Below are positions 35,471 through 45,328 of a stretch of 64,000 nt of DNA, piece by piece. How positions within the stretch are numbered: the first letter of the stretch is position 1; each line of letters opens with the position of its first letter. The stretch is from Chimonanthus salicifolius (taxonomy: Eukaryota > Streptophyta > Magnoliopsida > Laurales > Calycanthaceae). The notes below the pieces were generated by a model, which saw nothing but the letters and a program-made list of their open reading frames with translations, had not been told where the DNA came from and did no database searches. A program made the position numbers and the translations under genes. Where the stretch lies: assembly GCA_013350335.1 (NCBI GenBank), contig CM023535.1:23839746-23903745 (forward strand). The letters run 5' to 3'.

Positions 35471-36488
35471 AACTCTTATTCTTCGTCTACTTGGATTTAT
35501 TTTAGGGTCTTCTAATTTATTTTTATTTATTTTTCATCGTTCAATATTGCCACTCTAGTAATTTTTTATAAAATCACAATTTGAATTGATGTTGCACCTT
35601 TTTTATCACATAATATTCTACTACTATAATATATCAACACTCGGCTCATCCACTTCGATCCTATTAGTCATTTTTAAAATAGATGTCCCATTTGATTCTA
35701 GAATTGAGCTAAGTATATCTAAATATATTAAAAAATAAACCCGTGAGAATTGTCACAGTAAATAATCAAATAAATGACACTTTATCTAGACACCAATTAA
35801 ACTTGTTATATCAGTTGCAAAAGTCATTCATAAAACAATTTTCTAAGTCGGAGATTCTAAGCTTAAGAGATTAGCAGATAATACATTCATAGTGAAATAT
35901 TATTTATCATTGATCAAAGGAGGAACTGATTGGTCATTGTAAAGACCAGTTTTTAATTAAGTTGATTTAAAGCTTTTAAATTAAATTCAAATTGATTTAA
36001 AATGTTAATTATGAATAATGATGGCATGATTGTAATTAAATAAAATCCTTGGTCTTGGTTTACTAATTATTTTGGACAATGACTTCCTAATTTTTAGTTA
36101 AACCTAATTTAAAGTTTTTAATTAAAACCAAATTGATTTACTAGTTTTTAATTAGATGTAAATTGTTTGAAAGTTTTTAATTAAACATAATTTAATTTAA
36201 AGATTTGTGAATTTAGAGAACATGATTTAAAGTCAATTTTGAGAAAACCAAAATAATAATAATATTTTTCTAGTCATTTACTTCTTTTAAAAAATATAAA
36301 AATAAATAAAATAACCTGAGTCACTCGACTCATTCATCTCTCTCAAACTCACCCTTTAACGCTCCGTCCTATTACGAACGTGTTATCTCAGAAATATCTT
36401 AAAACATCATAAAAGACGGATATCAAGTGATTTTTTTTTGAAACGGGATAACTACCTCCCGCTCAACAAACTATAAATCCACAATACC
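35471..36488. other. Intergenic, possibly the left half of an LTR fragment
   Basis: AT-rich up to about 36330. The stretch 36330-36488 (CCTATTACGAACGTGTTATC, GATAACTACCTCCCGCTC) is directly continuous with 39536 onward once the solo LTR and one ATACC are removed. Confidence 0.45.
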
Positions 36489-39400
36489 TGTAACGCCCGA
36501 CCCGGAAGTGGGCCCAGAGCGGCACTGATTTTTTTTTTGGGTAAACTAATCTCCAAGGCTTCTAAATGGACTGGATCAAAAGTTAGGTCCAAAAAGCCAC
36601 ACATGAATTTAACATGTTGATTCAAACACATACCATAAGCCTACCCACAAGTAAACAAAAACACATATTTCCATAAACGGAATATTATTCAACCATAACA
36701 TAGTAGCTACGGTCACATAGTGGTTTATTACATAATCCAACACAGAAAAGTACCACATACGGTACTTTACACAAATTATGGTTCCAAAGAACCAAAATCA
36801 ACGAGTTCCCACTGAAAGAAATATAACAATGCAGTCTGAATAATCAATATTTTCAAAATGACAGTTCAAAGCTTGCCAAAATCTCATTTTCAGTCCACAA
36901 CTGCCATCATCTACCGTAACCCCTATATACTACACTGAGACCAATAGTATTAAGTCCCAACACGGTCAAAATACTTTTTGCAAACACATCTCCGGCACAC
37001 CCCAAAAACCGGTACTGACACACCTGAAGTCAGTAACTGTCGACCCACCTGGTCCAGTAGATGTAAACTGACACACATAGCTCGGCAATGGTTCAATAGT
37101 AAAGGGTACGTGGAATCAGTATCAACATCATCACAGCTCATAATTATATCACGTTTGATCAACATCATAAATATTTACAAGCACTTTTCACAATAGTGCC
37201 ATTTCTAGGCATATGAGTGGGTTCATCAACACTGATTCTTGAAACCACTCATTGCTCAAGATCCAATCTTTTTAACCTGATTTACCCCTACTGCAATGTA
37301 AAGTCTCTTTACCGAAAATGTGTGGTATCGAAGTTTCTGTCAACATGCAAACAGATATACAATCAATAATCAGTCAGAATACATAGCATACAAAGCAATG
37401 CATACTTGTAGCATTTCAAATCTATCTTATTTTTCCAAAAATCTCAAGGGGAAATGGAATTGAGTCTCCTATTTGGTTTCTAACCATTTTAATTTATAAT
37501 AATCAGCAATACATATAATAAATAGGTGCTCAAGCCACTTCTCATATTGTCTTCTGGGCATGACCAGATTGACGTATTGAGTTAGGCCTAAATGTATAAG
37601 GTGCTCAGGCCACTACTCTTATAGCGAGTTAGGCCTAGAGGTCACTCAGTACCCGAACCCTTCTTTTCTACCGAGCAGCGAAGTAAATCGCACAGCTACA
37701 AATAGCTGCTGGGCTGAGTCAGCCACATATAAAGAGTATCGGCCTGGAAGTTAATACAATAAGTAGTACACTATAGTATTTAAGAGAAAAGGGGTTAGTA
37801 TTATTTTTAATTATCAAAGGAGTATAAACATCACATGAAAACCTAGGATCTAACACATGCATCTTAAGTCAAACAAGGATTTATCATTCAAAAACTGAGT
37901 TCTTCGGAATATGCCTCGGAACCAGGTACTGTAGCTTCGGACCTTCCAAGCCACTGCCTAAACTGGTTTGCAAAACCTCGAAACATGGTTCTGGTCTTCG
38001 GAATGTCCAAGGGTCAAGTCTCGGACCGTCTGAGCGTGCTTCCGAACTGAAAAACAGAAAACTGATTTTTCGGTGGGTCTCTGTGTGTCTCAGAACAAGC
38101 TTCTTCCGATCTATTCGATCCATCCAAAGGAGACTCGAAACATCCTGGAGCAGAGGCGAGAGAAACAGTTGGCCTCTGGACACCTCGAAGTCCTGAACCA
38201 AACTTCGGAACGTCCGAAGCCCAACTCTCGGACCTTCCGAGAGTCGTCTTCCTCCTCTGTCTGCAGCAGCAGACAGTAACAGCGCCGAGAGGGTGAAATA
38301 TGAATCCATAAATAGTGGGTTTTCTGGGTTCGTTTTTCACATCCAACTGGTCAGATGGAGTCCTCTATGAGTTCTCTTGACATAGGGAATAAATTAAAAC
38401 TTTAACACTAATTAACACGTCAGATTTTAACATCAAACCAGAATGACGCAAGAATTTCCAAGTTTTTCTTAAACTTCAAATTCATTTTTCTTATTCAAAA
38501 CTCAATCAAATTTACTTTTACTTGATTCTAAACTTGTTAAAATTTAAAAACGAACACAATAGCTACCTTCGCTTGAGCTCTAAGTTTGAAAATCCAAATC
38601 TTGCAAAATCTTCCTCTTTCAAGCTTACGGTAAGTAAAATTTCGAAAAGAGACAGAGAGGGAGGGCTGGTCTGGTCTTCAAAGAGTGGGTTTTTGAACTG
38701 GGGTGAAACCAGCTGAGATTACAGGTAAGATTTATAGCAATTTACCATAGCCAGTTGAGAGACACCTCATCGGCAGCCCACAGGCGTGCATGGGAGCTGC
38801 TGGCCAAGTACCAGCAGCAACAGTAAATCGGTACAGTAAATAAAATTTGCAGATAAGTCCTTCTGGGGATTTTTGCAAATAGGTCATGTTTTGACTAAAA
38901 ATCGATTTTTAACTAAAAACGTTATTTAAAAGTTTAAATAATTTAATCCAACTTATCAGAAATGTTGGGTTTGATAAACTCTATTTGTCATAAAATTTTG
39001 GAGGTTTAAAATTAATTAAAAACCATAGATTTAGACAAAATCTACGTTTTGACACTAATTACTTAATTTAACTTATATTAAATAAAAGGGTTTAAGACCT
39101 TTATTTTCAATCTTTGGAGAAATAAACTAAACTGTCATTTTAAAACCTAACATCACATGATTTTCTAAAATTTTTCTTATTCCTGAAATTATCTAAAAAT
39201 AATTATTTCTCCCCTTTCGGGCTCTTTTCGGGCAGTTTTAAATAACATTTTCTGAAAATAGAAAAATTCTGAAATTTTAAATTGAAATCATTGATTAAGG
39301 AAAACAATATCATCCATCAATAATCAGATAATTACATACATAGAGGAAATAATATTTATAAATGGTAAATTACCATTTTGCCCTTCCAACTAGACGAGCT

Positions 39401-39535
39401 AGATCCTTGAGCTTTCGATCTCTAACTGGGCCACACCTAGACTTTTAGTAAAGCCTCTACCATAATCTTCAAGATTAATCAGACTAAGTATGGTTTATCA
39501 TACTGATCAAGCTTAAATCGGGTCAGGGTATTACA
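36489..39535 (+). mobile_element. Solo LTR, TGTCACGCC family (3.05 kb), perfect duplication
   Basis: Starts TGTAACGCCCGACCCGG, ends GGGTCAGGGTATTACA, and is flanked by a perfect 5-bp ATACC on both sides (36484-36488 and 39536-39540). Homology to 17248-19900 and 59401-61938 is clear at both ends and in the middle (for example TGTCTTCTGGGCATGACCAG, near 37548). No internal region is present, so it is a solo LTR. All open frames inside it are on low-complexity or repeat sequence. Confidence 0.92.
37925..38250. repeat. Cluster of TTCGGACCTTCCGA-type dyad motifs in the solo LTR
   Basis: Several 13-16 bp near-palindromes are spread over about 300 bp: CTTCGGACCTTCCAAG, CTTCGGAATGTCCAAG, TCTCGGACCGTCTGAG, CTTCGGAACGTCCGAAG (about 38203-38220) and TCTCGGACCTTCCGAGA (about 38227-38243). 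Confidence 0.75.
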
Positions 39536-39540
39536 ATACC

Positions 39541-40642
39541 AGGCAACATAACGATCAACAACCATAAGCTAATCGAATATTGTCATACAGTCATCCAAAC
39601 AAACATAAGGTGATGAATCCATACAACTAAGGTTTTCTCAAAGTTTAAAATATAAGCATGACATAAACGTATAATTACTATTGCTCATTCCCAAGTGCTT
39701 CTCAAGGGGCCCGCCTGGCCCCTCCGCGATCGGGGTACCTGAAAGGTAAAGGGTGAGAAAACCAGCCCAGTGAAGGGATAAAAACATACCACATGTTAGC
39801 AACATAGTTATACATCACGTGTATAAGGTGTAATAAACATCATAAGTGAATGAATATCCCTCTCCATGAATGCTCAATTGTGCAATAAATCAATGGTCCC
39901 ACTGACTAGGCTAAGACCTCATCTCCATAACTCTCAATGGTCCTCTAACAGCTATTATTTCCCTGCTAATACAGACGAGAGACCATACAATATAGAATGC
40001 CCCAACCACCGGAATGCTACGGGAAAACCCACATCTCCTATGGGGTCTCGACCGTCGGAGAATAACGGGGAAGCCAATCTCAAGGGCAGGCATCTCAACC
40101 GCCGGAATGCAACGGAAAAACCCGCATCTCCTATGGGAGTCTCGACCGCCAGAACATAACGGAGAGATCCTCCCGACATCCAACCTACCATGCCATCACA
40201 AATATACATACACGTGAACAATCTCTCTAATGCATGCCACGAAGTCATGATCATGTATAACAATGAGGATACATTCCTATACAATCAATTCAACATCAGC
40301 AACATAGTTCATCATGCGAATTAAAAGTATATAAAGTTACTTAGTCACGCATATCTATACTCAGCATGATTTCATCAACAACCAGTGCATAAGCATTCCA
40401 AATATCATCAGCAACTTCCAAATATTTTATTCAATTATTAGATTGTCCAACTAACATTCTCTACAAATGCATATAGTTAACGGGAGTACAGCCGAGTGGG
40501 CCCTCTGCCCCACATATTTGTTTCGACAGTTTTTCCCTTACCGAGTGGCTAATATTCAGAGGGTCACACTCGGGTCACCCCGTATAAAAAAAATAACAAT
40601 TAATTTTATACAAATGTATGCTAAAACAGTGATAGATCCCCT
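39541..40642. repeat. LTR-like fragment with an internal 93-bp duplication
   Basis: Contains CCAGCCCAGTGAAGGG like the TAGCCCAGTGAAGAG of the TGTCACGCC LTRs, but lacks recognisable ends. A 93-bp period joins CAACCACCGGAATGCTACGG (from 40003) with CAACCGCCGGAATGCAACGG (from 40096). Both copies continue into ATCTCCTATGGG. Open frames on both strands here are translations of this duplication. Confidence 0.55.
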
Positions 40643-40941
40643 TGTCACGCCCCAACCCGAAGGGTGGGCCCGGAACGCGACTGATTTTTTTTTTTTTAAG
40701 ATAAACTAACTTAAGCATTCTCACTGGGCCGAATCAACAGTTGGCCCAAAGGTTACACATGATCCCAATATGTGCACTCAAACACATACCATAAGTCTAC
40801 CCAACAAATAGACATAAACAACAACATCAACACATAACATGATCATATAAAATCCAACCATTGATTCATCATTCAATCACAATCAGAGTGACTACAAAAT
40901 GTAGTAGTCTCAATACATAATGTTTACATAAACTAAGTACC
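40643..40941 (+). mobile_element. 5' fragment of a fourth TGTCACGCC-family LTR
   Basis: TGTCACGCCCCAACCCG followed by CAAACACATACCATAAGTCT matches the first ~300 bp of 36489-39535. It is cut off where the small minus-strand LTR element begins. Some similarity may resume after 41993. Confidence 0.72.
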
Positions 40942-41992
40942 AATGCATCTTTAGTAATCTCTAAATATATCTTAAATGTAAATTGATTCTAACACGCCCC
41001 CGCAAGCTGAAGCGTGTATGGAAAAGAACGCGAAACTTGGAAATTGTAGAAAAGTGGCACATTGATAGGCCATGAAAATTTGTTGGCAGTGCACTGACTG
41101 ACTACAAAGAAGAGATGAACGTCAAAGACTGACACATTGACTGGCCAGAGAAGAGATGAGTGTGTAGCACATTGACTGACTACAACGATGAATTGACAAC
41201 ACACTGACTGGTTGCGGAGAATGATTGAATAGGCAGCACACTGACTGGTTACGATGATTTGTTGAGTGGCAGCACACTGACTGGCAGAGATTTGACAGGC
41301 GGCAAACATAGAAGGCGGCTCGAAAAAGAGAATTTTTTTTATTGTGTTGCATGAGCACCCGAATCCGTAGTCTCACAAGAGCGTCTGAAATTGTGGTGCT
41401 ATTGACCACCAAAACATTGAGGAAGGCGTCTTTTCATTTTGCAAAAATAAAGCCAACTCTCGCTGGGTGAGAGTTCCAGCGAGACAGCAAGCTAGCAACA
41501 ATGCAAACCCCTTTTTTTTTTTTATTAATTAAGGAACATATCTGGACTGGATATGGAGGTCGGATGTTGATGAGTAACGTAAAGAACGTGCAGGCGCGGC
41601 AGCAGAAGGGAACAGATCGGAATTGGAGTGGTTATTGAGTTTTTTTTTTTTATTATTACATGAGATCTGGGATATGCGAGAGACCTTGAGACGAGAGGGT
41701 AATGATCGATTGGGAAGATGGAGATTGGCAGGGAATATAAAAAAAAAAATAGGGACAGGAGGGTGAATCATGACTAAGGATCGATGTTTGCTCTACATAC
41801 CATGTGAAAATAAGATTGAAGGTGCTCCCTTATTAATTAAGGAAAGACATTGGACTTTATTTATAGTGAAACATAGATACAAATTTAGAAAGATAATCAA
41901 ATAAATAAAGAAAGATCTAAACTTAGCAAATGCATCTTTAGTAATCTCTAAATATGTCTTAAATCTAAATTAAATCTAAATTGATTCTAACA
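40942..41992 (-). mobile_element. Small minus-strand LTR retroelement with one truncated LTR
   Basis: On the minus strand a 190-bp LTR (41992 down to 41803) starts TGTTAGAATCAATTTAG and ends TTTTCACA. It is followed by the primer-binding-like TGGTATGTAGAGC (41802-41790). The other LTR survives as only about 53 bp (40994 to 40942), preceded by a GCGGGGGCG polypurine-like tract. The internal region of about 800 bp has no recognisable gag or pol; its open frames have no known motif. It is therefore a non-autonomous or deleted copia-like element. Confidence 0.75.
41056..41284. repeat. Array of GGCAGCACACTGACTGG repeats
   Basis: Seven copies of a 13-17 bp motif (CACATTGACTGG or CACACTGACTGG) lie at about 41056, 41085, 41131, 41166, 41198, 41232 and 41268. 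Spacing is roughly 29-46 bp with partly similar spacers. They lie inside the small LTR element near its polypurine end. Confidence 0.85.
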
Positions 41993-42099
41993 TATAATAT
42001 AAAAGTACATAATGTATACTACAAAGCCTTTGGATTTAATTTGAGCTTGAGACTAAATTAAGGCTTTCAAGTTGGCTATACCCTTAAAATTAAGTATTG

Positions 42100-42299
42100 T
42101 GTAATACCCTTGTCCAGGAGGGGGCGGGCGACGCTGTGAAAAGGAGGTGGCATGGGGCTTTGTCCCATACCGGCCATGAGATTGTAGAGGGAATGATTTA
42201 TAAGATGGGAGCACTCCTCCCTTGGGCCTTAAGTAAAGCCGTGTAATTTTTTTAAAGTTCAAAGTAGACAATATTCTGCTAGAGCGATGGGTTGTTAGA
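42100..42299 (+). mobile_element. Solo LTR of a TRIM (200 bp)
   Basis: TGTAATACCC start, a GATTTATAAGATGGGAG block, then AAAGCCGTGTAA and AAGTAGACAATATTCTGCTA as in the TRIM LTRs at 1849 and 21200. The end is decayed (TTAGA instead of TTACA). Flanks TATTG and TACTG match at four of five bases. Confidence 0.7.
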
Positions 42300-42940
42300 T
42301 ACTGGAACCAACCCAATTTTAAATTGGGCTTTTTTTCTTTCTTTTAATCCAAATTGATCATGGGCTCTACCTAAGTTGACCAAAGTTTTTTTTTTTTTTT
42401 TTGAGTAAAACCCAATTGAGTGTATGTCAGGCTTAACCCAAGTTTCACCCCTTCATTTTTTGCTTGTTTAAAATATAAGTTTATAATAAATATAATTATT
42501 ATATTATATATACACAAATATGATAACAATGTAATGTTTTTAATATTACTTCATTAAATTAAAACATTTACTTTATAGAAGTTACATACACGATTTTATA
42601 TGAATTTAAAATAGTGAGCAATAAAATCTAATGGTGTCAAATTCATGGTTAAATTTCATTTAAAATGTGTATCCACTATTTCAAGAAACAATCAATAAAA
42701 TCAGTGTGATTGTTAGATACTAAAATAATCTTAAGGCTTCCTAAACATCCTATCCGTTTCATTATTTAAATTTCTTTCTTATGGGACCAATAATTGATTT
42801 TGTCAACTTGGATATGGTGTAGACATGTGAAAATCTAAAATATAAATGAAATTTAGAAAAAAAATGATAATGTCTTAAGCACAAGTGACCAATCTTTTTT
42901 TTTTTTCTCTGGACCTACTAAATTGGACAAAAATAGACCT
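42300..42940. other. Intergenic, nothing recognised
   Basis: AT-rich, with no gene. Confidence 0.5.
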
Positions 42941-42944
42941 TAAA

Positions 42945-43600
42945 TAGGATAAAGTACTTTAAAGAATAAAGAGTAAAAATAATTTAAGACTCGTAAATTT
43001 TATCGAATATAAAAAATATGAATCTGTTGATTCAATTAAAATAAATATTCATTCTCATATTTAATGATTCCATATTGGACTTACATGCATTTTTTTTTAG
43101 TAAAGTACAAAATTTTTGAAAATAAAATTATTTATACTTTTAACATTTATACAGCTTAAAAAATATAACTCAGGTGATACAATACTACGAATATAGGCTA
43201 AGATTAAGTGCCCAAGCGTGTCGATTTAAATTTTAGTTTAACTTAACATGAAAGTTTGCATGTAAGTAACTAAGATGTTTTTTTTTTTTTTTTTAAATAG
43301 GATAAAATACTTTAAAGATTTAAAAGTAAGAAATAATTTAAACTCTACGGATTTTAAAGAGCACAGAAACATGACTTTATTTTCAATAATTCCTCATATT
43401 GGACCTACATGGGTCTTTAATAACTTACAAAAGTTTAAAAATTAAAATCTATTTATGCTTTCAAAATTTGTGAAACTTAGAAAATATAGCTTTGGTGATT
43501 CATACCGGTATTGAATGCCAATAGTATGAAATTGAATTTTTTATCTAACATTAACATAAAATTTTGCATATAAATAAATTAAACGATTTTTTTTTAAAAT
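42945..43600. repeat. Diverged direct duplication of ~330 bp upstream of RPL32
   Basis: Copy 1 (about 42945-43290) and copy 2 (about 43296-43600) share TTAAATAGGATAAARTACTT, CATATTGGACYTACATG, an AGGTGAT/TGGTGATTCATAC block, and a closing ACATRAAARTTTGCAT followed by a T-run. The duplication is old, as many bases differ. Confidence 0.65.
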
Positions 43601-43865
43601 GTTCTTTGAAAGAGTAATTTCATGTGCACTCTTTGATGAAACCTACTAAGGTGATATTGAGTTGTTGAAAAAACATGTACTACTAAAAATCAATTTATCT
43701 AAAATTAGATTATAAGATTATTAAGTTTAAGAATTAAAAATAAAATTTTAATAATTTAGATATAATGAACATAAAGCGTAGCTTATCAATTAAAACTATT
43801 TAGTATTTTAAAAACATAAGTAAATCAGTCTCTAAAAAGCCCGATGAAGGCTGAGCCCCATCACA
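43601..43865. other. Intergenic, distal upstream of RPL32
   Basis: AT-rich, with no distinct motif assigned. Confidence 0.45.
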
Positions 43866-44040
43866 AGCCCAATCCCTTCGTATCTAACTCGTCCTTGAAG
43901 GCCATAGTTTTGGACGGTGTGGATTGGCAAAGTTAAAAGTCCAAAACCCTAACATGGGAAAATTGCTGTATAGACTATAGATAGAAACAGAGAGTGGCTA
44001 CTGTTAGGGTTCCTCTGAAATCCAGTGTTAGGGTTTTTGG
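43866..44040 (+). promoter_or_regulatory. RPL32 promoter and first leader exon with telo-boxes
   Basis: A site II-like AGCCCA (43866-43871) and a telo-box AAACCCTAA (43944-43952) lie upstream. TTAGGGTT occurs twice more at 44004-44011 and 44028-44035, the latter probably in the 5' leader. Telo-boxes combined with site II motifs are characteristic of plant ribosomal protein gene promoters. A splice donor GG|GTAAGT follows at 44040/44041. The transcription start is inferred to be near 43980-44000. Confidence 0.72.
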
Positions 44041-44132
44041 GTAAGTTGCTCTCCTCACCCATTTCCTTCAACCAATCATTTTCATTGATCTAATCCTCGT
44101 TTCCTTGGATTTCTTTTTCTCCTGTTTGCAGG

Positions 44133-44167
<35 letters not shown>

Positions 44168-45314
44168 TTGTAGCTCCAGCAGTCTCTCCAAGGTACATTA
44201 TTCTTCTTCCTGTCTATGCGCTTCTATTTGGAATTTTTTGCATAAGATACTTGATTTGCCTTATGCTTCTACATTTGGTTAGTTCCAGATTGTTCATCTA
44301 TTTGGACCCACCTGAAAAAAAAAGGTGGTGATTGCAGGGATTTTCAGTGTTATAAGTGCTTGTTTGGATGCCTAGATTTTTTGAGTTAGGATTTTTAAGA
44401 TTTTCCTGGAAATCCAAAGGAAGTTGTTTTTCATTGTCCTTCAGTCGATCTTCCAGGAATCCATAATTTCTGGGATTCTGCAGAATTGCACTTAACTGAT
44501 TTGCAGATCCTGGAAAAGTGAATTTTCTATGAAAAAAAGCACATACATGTCAAGGTCCAGAACTTTTCACGGTAACCAAACGGAAGCCAAATGGACCAAA
44601 CAATGCATACGTTTGTTTCCAGGAAAGTGGTTCTGTCAAAATCCTCATTCATATCTGTTGGGTGGCGTTTGAATGTGGGCTAAGCATAAACTGGGTTAAA
44701 TGAGGATCTCCAGGTTTTACTTTGCTACTGTTTGGTATTCACTGGCGGAACTGGAAGTGCAGAAGCAGTTTTTCCTCCTAAACATTTCATCAAATAGTTT
44801 TGAAAGAACATAGAGGAGAAAATCAATTGACATAAAGGGCAGTTTACCACCCATTGAAGGTTAAAAAACTTGCATCAGCATCTTGAGTCGGTGACCTCAA
44901 TTTACTTCACTTAGGTGACTACCAAATAGAGGCAAATCCCTTACCACATTCGAAACATTTATTTTCCTATGTTTGCTCCACATCAAATTGCCACTTCAGT
45001 TTTCCTAGAAAGTGCATCAGTGATGATTTGCATGAATAACATTACCTAGACACTCTGGATAGAAGAAATCTCTAATCAGTTGGAGATTTTTTTTGAGTGA
45101 GTCATTGATGGTTGAACCTATAGTTCAATGGTCTGGATCCATACATTACGAGTCATGAAGTAGGGTGCACATTATTTGTGCTTCTCTGTGATGGCAATAG
45201 TGGCACTGGAAGTCTCAGTTCTTTGCATCGGATTATTGGGTATCTGTATAGCATACTTGCCTTGAAATTTAGCAGGTCGAACTGAATTTCTTTACTGCTG
45301 GTATTACTTTTTAG
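44041..45314 (+). other. Leader intron(s) of RPL32
   Basis: The donor GTAAGT at 44041 is followed by acceptor-like TTTGCAG at 44125-44131 and a second donor (CCAAG|GTACAT near 44192). The last acceptor, TTTTTAG, lies about 14 bases before the ATG at 45329. Whether the CT/CA-rich piece 44132-44191 is an exon or intronic cannot be decided without transcripts. Confidence 0.55.
44132..44168. repeat. (CT)n(CA)n compound microsatellite in the RPL32 leader
   Basis: Runs of CT then CA dinucleotides follow a TTTGCAG acceptor-like site. Confidence 0.9.
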
Positions 45315-45328
45315 TTTCTGAAGAAACA

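Noticed and set aside
37884..38346. Open frames of 110-141 codons on the minus strand
   Set aside because: They lie over the dyad-motif cluster in a solo LTR and have no known domain; the opposite strand is equally open.
41056..41284. Repeat-spacer pattern resembling a CRISPR array
   Set aside because: Repeats are 13-17 bp and vary, spacers are partly similar to each other, and the array lies in a retroelement interior.
40643..41992. A single LTR retrotransposon spanning both segments
   Set aside because: The left segment is the start of the TGTCACGCC LTR family, while the right has different LTRs, the opposite orientation and its own primer site; they are two adjoining elements.
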